A stretch of 64,000 bases of DNA from Desulfovibrio desulfuricans DSM 642. Its GTDB lineage: Bacteria; Desulfobacterota; Desulfovibrionia; Desulfovibrionales; Desulfovibrionaceae. The position numbers and the translations under genes are program-made. Below the pieces are notes generated by a model. That model ran no database searches. It had not been told where the DNA came from and saw only the letters and a program-made list of their open reading frames with translations. Of the stretch, positions 7,907 through 17,184 are shown one piece after another. Every line of letters starts with the position of its first letter. Position 1 is the first letter of the stretch. The stretch lies in the NCBI RefSeq assembly GCF_000420465.1, contig NZ_ATUZ01000019.1:49827-113826 (forward strand), read 5' to 3'.

Positions 7907-9241
7907 TTAGGCAATGTCTTCGAGCGACTTGCCACCCGTGCGCGCACCCCATACGCCAACGACAATGGCGGGGATGATGCACAGCATGCTGAAAATATAA
8001 AACACTCCGTCAAAGCTGTATGCTGCATAGACAACAGGAATGAGAGGTTGTGAGAAAGCAACGGCCAGACGACCAATCGAGGAGTGGAAGCCCGTGGCGG
8101 TGTTGCGCAGGTGGGTGGGGTAGGATTCCGCCGTGTAGGAAAATACGGTGAAACCCATGCCCATCACAAAGGCCGTAAGCACTGCGCCAGTAAGCACCAC
8201 TGCCCAGTATTGGCTTAAATTGCCGAAGATGGGGGCAAGCACGGCCATCACAAGCAGCATGATGACAATGGGAATCTTGCGTCCACCCTTGTCGGTAAAA
8301 GCACTGGAGGCAAACAGCCCGAGCGGTACGCCAATGGAAATGAGCGTGGTGGCCATAAGGGTGTCTTCAAGCGGGAAGCCGTGGGCCTTGAGCAGGGTGG
8401 CAGTCCAGTTGGTGACCACAAAGGTGGCGGGGTTGGTGCAAACCACCAGCAGAAAAATAACCAGAGTGCGCCTAAGATACTTGGAACTGCACATGCCAAG
8501 CAACACTTCCTTGAGCGGGGGCTTGCTGGTCAGACATTTGCTGGCCGCATCGGCAAGGTCGATATCCCTGCCTGTGAGGTCTTTCATGACGGCTTCCGCT
8601 TCTGCAATGCGGCCACGGGCCACGAGCCAGCGGGGGGATTCATCAAGGTAGCGCCAGGCGATGATGAGAGCGATGTAGCCAACGCCGCCCATATAGAAGA
8701 TGTAGCGCCAGGCTTCTTCGTGCAGGGGAATAATCAGGCGGCAGAGCATACCGATGACCGGCACGGCGCAAAAACCAACGCCCGCGATCATGTTTTGCCA
8801 TTTACCGCGACTCTCGGCTGGGGCCATTTCTGCAATATACGCTTGCGAACATACCATGAGGCAGAACACGCCAAAACCCGTCAGGGCGCGCGATGCCACA
8901 AATACGTGGAAGCTGTCCGTGAGTCCGTTGATGATGGAGGCTGTGGAAAACAGCGTGATGGCAATGAGAAACGTTTTGCGCCGCCCGATGATGTCCGAGA
9001 TAAATCCACCGACAAATCCGCCGAGGGTCATGGAGGCAAAATACCAGAAGGTCACAGTTCCAAGATCCTTCATGGTCAGCCCCCAGTTGTGCATCAGCGC
9101 CGGGGCAATAAAGCCGAAGTTCCAGTTATCCATCTGTTCGCAGAAGTATGCGACCATGATGATAAAGAACACTGCCTTGTGGCGTCCTGTAACAGCAAGG
9201 CCGTCAAAGTAGTTATTGCTGATGCGCGGCGAATCCTGCAT
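7907..9241 (-). CDS. MFS transporter (aromatic acid / sugar porter type)
   Basis: A 444-residue, 12-span major facilitator with family motifs GGFVGGFISDIIGRRK between spans 2 and 3, a DESPRWLVARGR loop after span 6, and an AESYPTHLRNTATG motif in the second half. These fit the aromatic-acid:proton symporter / sugar porter branch. The ATG at 9241 follows AGGAG at good spacing; the ORF extends further but without support. It is the first gene of a leftward unit with the glutaredoxin, lpdA and gcvH genes (62-base gap) and diverges from a porin. Substrate unknown; an organic acid is likely from the subfamily. Confidence 0.82.
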   Translation of the reverse strand: MQDSPRISNNYFDGLAVTGRHKAVFFIIMVAYFCEQMDNWNFGFIAPALMHNWGLTMKDLGTVTFWYFASMTLGGFVGGFISDIIGRRKTFLIAITLFSTASIINGLTDSFHVFVASRALTGFGVFCLMVCSQAYIAEMAPAESRGKWQNMIAGVGFCAVPVIGMLCRLIIPLHEEAWRYIFYMGGVGYIALIIAWRYLDESPRWLVARGRIAEAEAVMKDLTGRDIDLADAASKCLTSKPPLKEVLLGMCSSKYLRRTLVIFLLVVCTNPATFVVTNWTATLLKAHGFPLEDTLMATTLISIGVPLGLFASSAFTDKGGRKIPIVIMLLVMAVLAPIFGNLSQYWAVVLTGAVLTAFVMGMGFTVFSYTAESYPTHLRNTATGFHSSIGRLAVAFSQPLIPVVYAAYSFDGVFYIFSMLCIIPAIVVGVWGARTGGKSLEDIA

Positions 9242-9342
9242 TGCGCCTCTCCTTTTCATTGTCTGCCATTTTGCATTTTTTGTGAAAAAAATCATCCACT
9301 GCCACGTTGGTTCAAAAACCTAGGCTAGCAGTGGTGCTGGTG

Positions 9343-9358
9343 ACGTTGTTGCGGCAAC
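9343..9358. promoter_or_regulatory. Candidate operator, copy 1
   Basis: The 16 bases ACGTTGTTGCGGCAAC contain a perfect 11-base palindrome GTTGC-G-GCAAC. The same 16 bases recur exactly at 9472-9487, 129 bases away, in the same orientation. Duplication of a palindrome in a divergent promoter region is typical of operators for a dimeric regulator. Which regulator binds is not known. Confidence 0.55.
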
Positions 9359-9446
9359 CTTTTCTGAATATTTTTTTCACATTTATAAAAATATTCTTTT
9401 AAAATAGTATGTTGAGCTATTTTTGAGAGATGATGCCCATTGATTG

Positions 9447-9467
9447 TGAAAAAATAAACTTTTTTCA
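9447..9467. promoter_or_regulatory. A/T-rich inverted repeat
   Basis: TGAAAAAA and TTTTTTCA form perfect 8-base arms around TAAAC, immediately upstream of the second palindrome copy. It could be a regulator site or simply an intrinsic feature of an A/T-rich promoter. Confidence 0.35.
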
Positions 9468-9471
9468 AAAA

Positions 9472-9487
9472 ACGTTGTTGCGGCAAC
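9472..9487. promoter_or_regulatory. Candidate operator, copy 2
   Basis: Exact second copy of ACGTTGTTGCGGCAAC, 85 bases before the porin start codon and extended by a further base pair (CGTTG to CAACG at the outer ends). See copy 1. Confidence 0.55.
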
Positions 9488-9571
9488 GGTGCAGGCTCTC
9501 GGAAAGCGCCATTACAGAGCATTACTGGAAGAGGTTTCTGTATGGTTGCACCAACTTGCACAGGAGGAATG

Positions 9572-11104
9572 ATGAAAGCTGTTCGCAACAACGTACTGGG
9601 AGTGTTGCTTGCCGGGGGCTTGCTGTTTGCGCCGGAAGCGGCCGAGGCGGTTGATTTCAAGGTCAAGGGGGCATTTGATGTAAGCTTTGAAGCATCCAAT
9701 GTCATGCCGCGCGGGATTAAAGGGAGCGACACCTTCGGCGCGATCGAGCGCCTGCGCACCCAGATAGACGCCATTGCCAGCGAAAACGTGTCCGGCAGCC
9801 TGATGTTCACTGTAGGCACGGGCACCATGAACTGGGGAAAATCCGGCGATGGCGCATCTCTTGGAGCGGACAGTTCAAAAAATCTTGGCGTCCGGCATGC
9901 GTACATTGACTGGCTCGTGCCCAAGACCGATATAAAGGTGCGCATGGGTATGCAGCCGCAGCTTCTGCCCGGTTATGTGACTGGCTGGAGCGCGGTATAT
10001 GGTCAGTATTCCACCGGGGTAACCGTCAGTTCCCCTCTGGTGAGCAGCGGCGATTACAAGATGGGGCTGACGGGCTTCTGGGCGCGGCCGTACAACGACA
10101 ATTCGGAAATTACGCAAAACGGACAGACGCAGAAAAACTACCTTGATAACCTTGATCTGTTGGCGCTGACCTTGCCGATCACCGGCAACGGCATGAAAAT
10201 AACCCCCTGGGGCATGTACGGCCTCATTGGCGAGAACAGCCTGCGCGGCATCAACAACAATACCGAGCAGCGCGAACCTGCCATTTACGCCCCGCGCGGC
10301 GGGCTTATGCCTGTGCTTGGCAGCGGCGGCAACTATGTCAGCACGTTTGAAAAAAAGTATCGCAACGCAAACAACACATGGGGCAATGGCTTCTGGGGCG
10401 GCCTGACCTCTGACATCACGGCTTTCGAGCCTTTTGATATCGCGGCGGAGTTCACCTATGGCCGCGTGGATATGGGCGAGCTGAAAGATTACACCCAGTT
10501 CAGTTCCACCCGTCAGGCCAAGACCTTTGACCTTGTGCGTCAGGGTTGGTACGCCGCCCTGCGTGTGGACTACAAGTGTACCTGGGGTACCCCCGGCGTA
10601 ACCGCCTGGTACGGCAGCGGCGACGACAGCAACCCCTATAACGGTTCGGAACGTCTGCCTGTGTTCAACTCCCCTTGGCCGGTCACGCCTCTGGGTTTTG
10701 GCGGCGGCTTCTTTGATCTCAATACATGGAAGGTTCTCGGGCACAACCCCGGCGGTCTGGCTGGCGTTGTGGGCACCGTCAAGGATGTCAGCTTTATTGA
10801 CGACCTGACCCACACTTTCAAACTCGCGTATTTTCATGGCACCAACAGTGCGGAAATGCCCCGCAAGGCCAATATGACGAGCTATCCCAGCAGGGCCGAC
10901 GGCCCCATGGCCTACCTGACCACCACCGACCATGCCTGGGAAGGCAGCGTGTCCAATACCTACAAGATTTACGACAACCTGCTGATGAATGTGGAAGCCG
11001 CCTACGTGAACCTGCATCTTGACGGCAGCACCTGGCGGGGAGTGGAAGATTCGCAGTATCGGGATAACTGGCGCGTTTCGCTGTCCTTCCGTTACCAGTT
11101 CTGA
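9572..11104 (+). CDS. Outer-membrane porin (Desulfovibrio homotrimeric type)
   Basis: The product, about 510 residues, starts with a signal peptide (MKAVRNNVLGVLLAGGLLFA, cleavage near AEA-VDF) and is a paralogue of the porin at 2023-3609: both start the mature part with VDFKVKG / VDFDVKG, share GDDSNP-NGSERLP near the middle and end in an aromatic residue (RYQF). I chose the second ATG of the ATGATG pair because AGGAGG is too close to the first. It is the only gene of its unit, ended by a strong terminator, and is driven from the region shared with the MFS operon, implying co-regulated uptake. Confidence 0.87.
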   Translation: MKAVRNNVLGVLLAGGLLFAPEAAEAVDFKVKGAFDVSFEASNVMPRGIKGSDTFGAIERLRTQIDAIASENVSGSLMFTVGTGTMNWGKSGDGASLGADSSKNLGVRHAYIDWLVPKTDIKVRMGMQPQLLPGYVTGWSAVYGQYSTGVTVSSPLVSSGDYKMGLTGFWARPYNDNSEITQNGQTQKNYLDNLDLLALTLPITGNGMKITPWGMYGLIGENSLRGINNNTEQREPAIYAPRGGLMPVLGSGGNYVSTFEKKYRNANNTWGNGFWGGLTSDITAFEPFDIAAEFTYGRVDMGELKDYTQFSSTRQAKTFDLVRQGWYAALRVDYKCTWGTPGVTAWYGSGDDSNPYNGSERLPVFNSPWPVTPLGFGGGFFDLNTWKVLGHNPGGLAGVVGTVKDVSFIDDLTHTFKLAYFHGTNSAEMPRKANMTSYPSRADGPMAYLTTTDHAWEGSVSNTYKIYDNLLMNVEAAYVNLHLDGSTWRGVEDSQYRDNWRVSLSFRYQF

Positions 11105-11128
11105 TTTTTGTAGCCCTTGGGCTGATGT

Positions 11129-11159
11129 GGCGGGGGAGCTTGCTCTCCCGCCTTTTTTT
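11129..11159 (+). terminator. Rho-independent terminator after the porin
   Basis: GGCGGG-GGAGC pairs with GCTC-TCCCGCC and is followed by seven Ts, 25 bases after the porin stop. Confidence 0.85.
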
Positions 11160-11378
11160 ATGGCGAAATTTTGTCTGGTTTAGACGTTTTGCGGGGGGGG
11201 GCTTCCCTAAATTTTAGCCTTGCCCAGTGACCCTGCGGGCCGCTTCCTGCCTGAAGTGAGATGGTGGAGCAGAATTGCCAGTATCAATGATCCATCTGGG
11301 GCGGCGTCCGCCGACTGTCAGATTCCTTTTTTCTGCACCGCAAGAGCAAAAAACTTTATGCGGGGGAGGGCGGCCCAC

Positions 11379-11414
11379 AAAAAACAGGGGCCCCGTCCGA
11401 AGACGGAACCCCTG
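11379..11414 (-). terminator. Rho-independent terminator of the ASST gene
   Basis: On the minus strand a 13-bp stem capped by a UUCG tetraloop (two G-U pairs) is followed by TTTTTT. It lies 26 bases after the stop of the ASST gene at 11440-12888. Confidence 0.88.
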
Positions 11415-11439
11415 CAAGGAAGGTATGGCGAACAGGTTT

Positions 11440-12888
11440 CTATTCCGTTGCGGCTACGCAGTGCCCTGCGCCGCTGTAGTAACCGATGGTGCCTTCAACC
11501 TTGACTTCAGACATGGGGCCAAACGGGGCCGCGCCGGGTACGCGAAAGGTCTTGACTTCCAGAGGTTCAATGGCCTTTTCTTCCGGCACATCCGCCTGCG
11601 GCACCCAGGAGTAGGGCAGGCGGTAGGCGCGGTACACCCAGTTCATGGGCAGGCTGATGTGGCCCTTGTAGGGGCAGATGTATTCCCACACGATTTCGTG
11701 TTCTGCCGTCACTTCAAAAACGCGGCCGTCGGAACCTTCGCAAATAAGCGTGTTGCCGTTGGGCAGGCGCTGGGCAGAGCTGATGAAGGGGCTGTAAAAA
11801 CGGCTGGCATCCAGCGGCACGAGGAAGCCTGCTTCATGCGGCGTATACTGCCACACAATCTTGCGGGCCACGGGATCTATTTCCAGCACGCGGGAGTAGT
11901 CGCGCTGGGCCGCCTTGACGCCCTTGGGCGCGCCGGGATTGGGGTTGCCGTAGCCGCCCCAGCCGCCGTTGTCGTATACCAGAATATTGCCTTCACCGGG
12001 CAGGCCACGGGGGATCATGTGCGCATGGTGCTGACCAATGATCCAGCCGATGGCCTTGTCTTCGGGGCTGCGGTCATAGTCCGGGCCGAGCTGCCAGACA
12101 ACCTTGCCGGTTTTTTTGTCCAGGATGAGAATAATATTGGTTTCCCGTCCATCAATTATGATGTTGTCGGGGTGGAAGCGGGAATCGCCAGCCTCAAACC
12201 ATTTGTTGGGGCCGAGGGTGGACATGGAGTTGACGTGCATCCAGTCGCCCACGCCGGGGGCGTCTTCCATGAGCGTACCGCCCCGGTAGTTGGGGTCGCG
12301 GCACATGGCGTTGAGCGCAGCCTCGGTGAAGCCCATTTCTTCCGCATGGTCAGAGCAGTTCCATTCCCACACGATGTCGCCGTCCCAGGTGACTTCGTAG
12401 ATAACATCGTCAACCAGCGGTTTGTCGCTGATGTAGGGCTGCACAGTGTTTTTGTGGCAAAGCACCAGAGTGTTGCCGGAGTCGATCTTGGGTTCCTGGC
12501 CGGGAGCGTAGTAGCCTGTGGAGCTGCCTTCGCGCTGGAAATCGTGGTGCTGACGCGCCATCCACTGAGCCTTCTGGCCGGGATCTTCTACAAATTCGGC
12601 GCGGTCGAATTTCCACACGATTTTTCCGTTCCAGTCGATCTGTACAAGGTCAAGCTGATCCTGAAGCCCGTGCTTGGGGTGGCGTGTGCCGGTGCTGCCC
12701 ATAAGCATGCCGCCGGGGAACATCTTGTTGGGAAAGCCGTGAACGTCCTTCCACATGCGGATTTCATGTCCGTTCATGCCAAGAAGCAGAGCGCCGTTGT
12801 CCGGCGCCTGAATGATGGTGAATCCACTCCAGGCTTTTTCGGGGTTATAAACCGTTACGCCTGTGGGATAGATAGTCGGGTGTCCCAT
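11440..12888 (-). CDS. Aryl-sulfate sulfotransferase family protein without signal peptide
   Basis: The 482-residue protein is a complete ASST-type beta-propeller: blades end in VWKFD, VWEWN, VWQLGP, VWQYTP and VWEYI, and it has the GQHHAHMIPRG block followed by SRVLEIDP that matches the catalytic region of the family. The start at 12888 is set by GAGGAGGTTGTC just upstream. No signal peptide is present (MGHPTIYPTGVTVYNPEKAW), unlike classical periplasmic ASSTs, so it is predicted to be cytoplasmic or exported by an unknown route. It is monocistronic with its own terminator and diverges from a Crp/Fnr regulator that probably controls it. Closely related to the partial gene at 1-498. Confidence 0.87.
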   Translation of the reverse strand: MGHPTIYPTGVTVYNPEKAWSGFTIIQAPDNGALLLGMNGHEIRMWKDVHGFPNKMFPGGMLMGSTGTRHPKHGLQDQLDLVQIDWNGKIVWKFDRAEFVEDPGQKAQWMARQHHDFQREGSSTGYYAPGQEPKIDSGNTLVLCHKNTVQPYISDKPLVDDVIYEVTWDGDIVWEWNCSDHAEEMGFTEAALNAMCRDPNYRGGTLMEDAPGVGDWMHVNSMSTLGPNKWFEAGDSRFHPDNIIIDGRETNIILILDKKTGKVVWQLGPDYDRSPEDKAIGWIIGQHHAHMIPRGLPGEGNILVYDNGGWGGYGNPNPGAPKGVKAAQRDYSRVLEIDPVARKIVWQYTPHEAGFLVPLDASRFYSPFISSAQRLPNGNTLICEGSDGRVFEVTAEHEIVWEYICPYKGHISLPMNWVYRAYRLPYSWVPQADVPEEKAIEPLEVKTFRVPGAAPFGPMSEVKVEGTIGYYSGAGHCVAATE

Positions 12889-12993
12889 GACAACCTCCTC
12901 GGTGGGCTGAATGTGCTTACATTGAACCGTTGAAGGCTTTCCGGCAAGCAGTGCAACAACACGCAATGCCGAAGTGAAAGTCTCACGATGGTA

Positions 12994-13018
12994 GATCAAT
13001 GGCCTGAGGCCTTTGATC
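12994..13018. promoter_or_regulatory. Inverted repeat between ASST and Crp/Fnr genes
   Basis: GATCAATGGCC and GGCCTTTGATC form 11-base arms with one mismatch around TGA, about 106 bases upstream of the ASST start and near the regulator start. A dimeric regulator site is plausible; the divergent Crp/Fnr-type protein is the obvious candidate. Confidence 0.45.
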
Positions 13019-13110
13019 GTGTACGCAGAAATGCTGCCACAAGATAAATGGTCAAAACGTTGTCCTTGCAACATAATTCACAAAAAGGGTACGGTAGGTT
13101 CCAAAACAGC

Positions 13111-13854
13111 ATGTGGAACGCTGGCATGATAGAGGCCGGGATTCCGCTTAACGCCTTGAGTTCATCACTTTCCCAGGGGGCTGACGTGTCATTTACTGAA
13201 TTGTTCAGACAAAATGAGTGTTGGCGAAGCGTGGCGCTGACAAAGCCGCGTCTGTTTCGTAAGGGGCATAAATTTTATGACAATCTGCCAGAAATGTACT
13301 TTCTGGTGAGCGGCAGGGTTCGCCTTATGGCCCTGGCCCCTGATGGAAGTGAAAAATCGCTCTGGTATCTTGGTGACGGCTCATGTTTTAATGAAACACC
13401 AATGTTTATGGACGGGGATAAAAATATACCCTCCGGGCAGGGCGAGGTGCGATTTTTTCATGACTGTTCAGAAGACTGCTATATCTGCACATTTACCAGA
13501 GAAGACGTGCATCGTCTGGGTATGCAACACCCTGAACTTCTTTTTAATCTTTGCAAAAGTTACAGTGTAAAAGTTACATTGTTATCAAAAAATGCTGTTT
13601 CATTGTGTATGGAATCGCAACTGACACGCATATGCAAGTTTTTGGCTTCACGGATTGTGCCGGGCTCAGAACCTCTACGGGCCAAACGCGATATTTCTTA
13701 CCGCGATATGGCTGACCTGCTCGGCATGCACCGCATCACCCTGTATAAGGTTATGCGGCAGGCGCAGGAGCGGGGTCTGTTTTCTTTTGACAAGAACAGC
13801 GATGAAATATTCATTCTCAAGCCGGACGAATTTTACAAAGAAGCGCATATGTAG
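13111..13854 (+). CDS. Crp/Fnr-family transcriptional regulator
   Basis: The product has an N-terminal effector-binding beta-roll (FRKGHKFYDNLPEMYFLVSGRVRL, then GDGSCFNET) and a C-terminal winged helix with ISYRDMADLLGMHRITLYKVM, the recognition helix region of the Crp/Fnr family. There is no N-terminal cysteine cluster of the FNR type. The start is uncertain: in-frame ATGs exist at 13048, 13111 and 13126 and none has a good ribosome site; family length favours one of the later two. It diverges from an ASST gene and lies upstream of a sensor kinase, so it probably controls sulfur or energy metabolism genes here. Confidence 0.82.
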   Translation: MWNAGMIEAGIPLNALSSSLSQGADVSFTELFRQNECWRSVALTKPRLFRKGHKFYDNLPEMYFLVSGRVRLMALAPDGSEKSLWYLGDGSCFNETPMFMDGDKNIPSGQGEVRFFHDCSEDCYICTFTREDVHRLGMQHPELLFNLCKSYSVKVTLLSKNAVSLCMESQLTRICKFLASRIVPGSEPLRAKRDISYRDMADLLGMHRITLYKVMRQAQERGLFSFDKNSDEIFILKPDEFYKEAHM

Positions 13855-14221
13855 ATGGAATGCCCAGCTGCCTTTTGCGTGTATTTTAGTATCGTTTGAC
13901 TGCTACTATTTTTTGTGTAGCACAATACCAAATAATAATAATAGCAGCGTGTGCAGGTGTCTTGCAGGTGTTTGAATGCCTGCAATATCTGTGGCATGCA
14001 CAATTGTTGAAAAATTAAACATATTAACATACTATAATATCAGGATAAACAGTTTCTTCATAAGAATTGCACAACCTGCGGTAGCTGGACTTCACCATTG
14101 GATGCACTTAATGTAAGATACAAGATTTAATCAGAAGCCACGAGGTGCGCAGCGCGCACGGCAGGCACCCTTACGCAGATTCCTCGTTTTATAAATGAGC
14201 TTGCGATGCAGGGGTGAATAG
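13855..14221. other. AT-rich intergenic region
   Basis: No gene is supported in these 367 bases. A TATAAT box at 14033-14038 is a plausible -10 element for the downstream kinase, but no good -35 is seen. The repeat GCAGGTGT occurs twice near 13950-13970 and may belong to a weak hairpin after the regulator gene. Confidence 0.4.
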
Positions 14222-17101
14222 ATGCAATCACTGCTACCCATTGTGAAACTGCCGAAAAGCAGTTTACATCGTCCATCTATCCTGCGCATTGCTGCAATGT
14301 GGCTGGTTATCATAGGTTGCGCCCTGTTGATGACTTCTGATGCCGGTTTTTCCACTCTCGCGGCAAGCGCCGCCACGGCCAATGCGCAGGGCATGCAGCC
14401 GGGAATGCAAACGGGCAAGCCGCAAACAGCAGAGCACAAGGCCGTGCTCATTCTTTCCGGGTCGCAATACGGCCTGCCTGTTACAGACAACATGGCTGCC
14501 GGAACAGTTGAAGTCCTCTGGAAAAAAGGCCTGAGTTTCAACGATATCTACGTTGAAATGCTTGATCTTGTACGCAACGACAGCACTTATTGGCGCTCCA
14601 GGCTTGCATCCGTATTGCAGGAAAAGATTGCCCGGGCAGACATTGGGCTGGTGGTCGTGCAAAATCAGGCTGCGCTGGAATTTTTTGCATATGAGTGCGC
14701 CGGCATGGTGCCGCTTGATGTGCCAGTTCTGGCAACCCAGATATCCAATCCTGCGGTATTGTGGCGCGGTCGCCCGCACTCTGTTTTGTATGTGGGCAGC
14801 CGCTGGGATATTGCCGGAACGCTCCGCTACGGGCTCGATCTTTTCCCGCAAACGCGCAATCTGGTTGTAGTTGCCGGAGCATATAGAAAACGGTCTTTAT
14901 TCCATACTCAGGTGGTTTCGGCCCTGGCCGCATTGCCGGAAAATATTGAGATGGAGGATACTGCGGCATTGCCCTACGCGGAAATGCTGGAGCGGATTTC
15001 GTCATTGCCCCCCAATACCCTTGTCTTGCTTGGAACCTATTACAAAGACAGCACCGGGCGCAGTTTTGTTCCCGCAGAAGTGGCCGCCGATGTTGCCAGG
15101 CTGGCAAACGCGCCAGTGCTGGCACTCTATGATGCGCATGTCCTCCAGGGCGCAACGGGGGGGTCTGTCGTAATGACCACAGAGGTTGGGCGGCAAGTAG
15201 GCAAGGTCGGTTTTGAATTTCTGACCGGAATCCGTAAAATTGATGCCGACAATACAGATGTCGCTGTGCTGCCGCAGCCCATGTTTGACTGGGTTCAGTT
15301 GCTGCGTTGGGGTGCCGACACCACCAAGCTGCCCCCAGATTCTGTAGTATTGAACCGCCCGCGAACCATTTGGAGCGAATACCGCAATTCGGTAATCGCC
15401 GCAGCGGCAGTCATTGCCATTTTGTTTGCATTGTCCATTGCTCTGGCAATACAGAATCAAAAACGCAAAAGGGCGGAGCAGGCCACTGCCGCGCTTAACG
15501 ATCAACTGGAGGAGCAGGTTGCCAGCCGGTCTGCGGAACTTGCCGCGCGCACGGCTGTGTTGCAGACCATATACGACTGCGCCAGCTCCGGCATTGCGCT
15601 GATCGCCGACCGCGCAATTATTCGCGGCAACCGCAGATTGCACGAAATGTTTGGCTGGCCTGAGGGCGAGATGATCGGCAAGTCCGTAAGGGTATGGTAT
15701 GTTGACGATGGGGCATACATTGATGCGGGCAAAATTCCTTACGAGCGGATATGGAACGGCGAAATCCATTGCAGGGAAGAAGAACTGGTGCGTCGCGATG
15801 GAACCCTTTTTTGGGCGCGCATGACAGGCACGGCGGTTGATCCGGCTGACCACTCCAAGGGGATAGTGTCTGTTATTGACGACATCACAAATGAACGCAT
15901 GGCAATGGCGCAGATGGCGCTGTCCCGCGAGCAGGCCGAAGCTGCCAATGCCGCCAAGAGTATCTTTCTGGCGAGCATGAGCCACGAAATCCGCACACCG
16001 TTGAACGCCATAATCGGGCTTGCCCACCTTTTGCGGAAAAGAACGCAGGATAAGGATACAACGGAAAAGCTGGAGCGCGTTCAGGCATCAGGCAGGCATC
16101 TTCTCCGCCTTATCAATGATATCCTTGATTTTTCAAAGATTGAAGCCGGCAAGCTGGTTATTGTTGCCGAACCGATGGATATAAGGGCTATCTCCAACAA
16201 TGTGGTGTCAATCATGGCAGAAAGCGCTTCTGCCAAGGGCATACAGCTGCATGTGGAGTCTGATCCCATGCCCTGCGCGCTCAATGGCGATGCCTTGCGC
16301 GTCACGCAGGCCCTGCTCAATCTTGTGAGCAATGCCATCAAGTTTACGCACTCGGGCAGTGTTACTATACGCACCTTGAAGGACGCGGAAATGGAATCGC
16401 ACGTGAGACTCCGCTTTGAGGTGACAGATACCGGCATAGGCTTTGCCAAGGTGCAACTGCCAAACCTGTTTGCTCCCTTTGAGCAGGCTGATTCTTCCAT
16501 GTCCAAACGGTTTGGCGGCACGGGCCTTGGCCTGGCCATTACCAGAAAACTGGCAGAACTTATGGGCGGGCAGGCCGGAGCCCATAGTACATTGGGACAG
16601 GGCAGCACTTTCTGGTTTACGGCGGTTTTTGACAAGGTTGAAGACGCCAGGCTTGTTAAGGCCAGGGAACAGATCAAGAATGCCTGTCAGGAAATTTCTG
16701 TAAATTTTGCAGGCAGCCGTGTTTTGCTTGTGGAAGATAATGAAATAAACATGATTGTTGCAACAGAAACACTGGCAGAGGCCCTGCTTGAAGTAGAGGT
16801 TGCGCGTGACGGGCTGGAAGCCCTTGCCAAGGTGCGCCAGACCAGCCCCGGCCACTATGCCCTGGTGCTGATGGATATGCAGATGCCAAATATGGACGGT
16901 CTGGAGGCGACCCGCGAGCTGAGAAAAATGCCGTCCGTTCAGCACCTTCCAATCATTGCCATGACGGCCAATGCATTTAATGAAGATCGCGACCGCTGCT
17001 TTGCAGCGGGAATGAACGATTTTATTGCCAAGCCGGTGGAACCGGATCAGATGTTTGCAACCATTTTGCGCTGGCTGCGGCGGGGGCAAAACGCAGGCTG
17101 A
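14222..17101 (+). CDS. Hybrid sensor histidine kinase with periplasmic binding-protein-like sensor
   Basis: This 959-residue protein has an N-terminal membrane anchor (residues 20-45), a sensor region of about 300 residues resembling ABC-type substrate-binding proteins ([13 protein letters not shown], then [14 protein letters not shown]), a second membrane span near residues 390-415, a coiled coil, a PAS domain (about 450-570), a HisKA domain with [11 protein letters not shown] (phospho-His near 588), an ATPase domain (NLVSNAIKF near 700, GTGLGLAI near 765) and a receiver domain with LMDMQMPN (Asp near 884). It lacks an adjacent response regulator, so output passes via its own receiver to an unlinked partner. 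Nearest genes are a Crp/Fnr regulator and a cupin. Confidence 0.9.
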   Translation: MQSLLPIVKLPKSSLHRPSILRIAAMWLVIIGCALLMTSDAGFSTLAASAATANAQGMQPGMQTGKPQTAEHKAVLILSGSQYGLPVTDNMAAGTVEVLWKKGLSFNDIYVEMLDLVRNDSTYWRSRLASVLQEKIARADIGLVVVQNQAALEFFAYECAGMVPLDVPVLATQISNPAVLWRGRPHSVLYVGSRWDIAGTLRYGLDLFPQTRNLVVVAGAYRKRSLFHTQVVSALAALPENIEMEDTAALPYAEMLERISSLPPNTLVLLGTYYKDSTGRSFVPAEVAADVARLANAPVLALYDAHVLQGATGGSVVMTTEVGRQVGKVGFEFLTGIRKIDADNTDVAVLPQPMFDWVQLLRWGADTTKLPPDSVVLNRPRTIWSEYRNSVIAAAAVIAILFALSIALAIQNQKRKRAEQATAALNDQLEEQVASRSAELAARTAVLQTIYDCASSGIALIADRAIIRGNRRLHEMFGWPEGEMIGKSVRVWYVDDGAYIDAGKIPYERIWNGEIHCREEELVRRDGTLFWARMTGTAVDPADHSKGIVSVIDDITNERMAMAQMALSREQAEAANAAKSIFLASMSHEIRTPLNAIIGLAHLLRKRTQDKDTTEKLERVQASGRHLLRLINDILDFSKIEAGKLVIVAEPMDIRAISNNVVSIMAESASAKGIQLHVESDPMPCALNGDALRVTQALLNLVSNAIKFTHSGSVTIRTLKDAEMESHVRLRFEVTDTGIGFAKVQLPNLFAPFEQADSSMSKRFGGTGLGLAITRKLAELMGGQAGAHSTLGQGSTFWFTAVFDKVEDARLVKAREQIKNACQEISVNFAGSRVLLVEDNEINMIVATETLAEALLEVEVARDGLEALAKVRQTSPGHYALVLMDMQMPNMDGLEATRELRKMPSVQHLPIIAMTANAFNEDRDRCFAAGMNDFIAKPVEPDQMFATILRWLRRGQNAG

Positions 17102-17184
17102 TCTGGCATAGTGGCGCGTGGACATTTTAATTCGCGGAGATGTTCCCCCAATTTTTACGAAACGGTGCCGTGCAGGAGAAGTGC

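Larger units (their letters stand above)
9242..9571. promoter_or_regulatory. Divergent control region between MFS operon and porin
   Basis: This 330-base, AT-rich gap separates two divergent genes and must hold both promoters. It contains a duplicated palindrome (annotated separately), an A/T inverted repeat at 9447-9467, and three TTGTGAAAAA/TTTTTCACA-like stretches near 9280, 9371 and 9444. No gene is seen in it. Confidence 0.6.

Noticed and set aside
9343..9487. LacI/GalR-type operators
   Set aside because: The palindrome core is odd (5-1-5) rather than centred on CG, and no LacI-type regulator is nearby.
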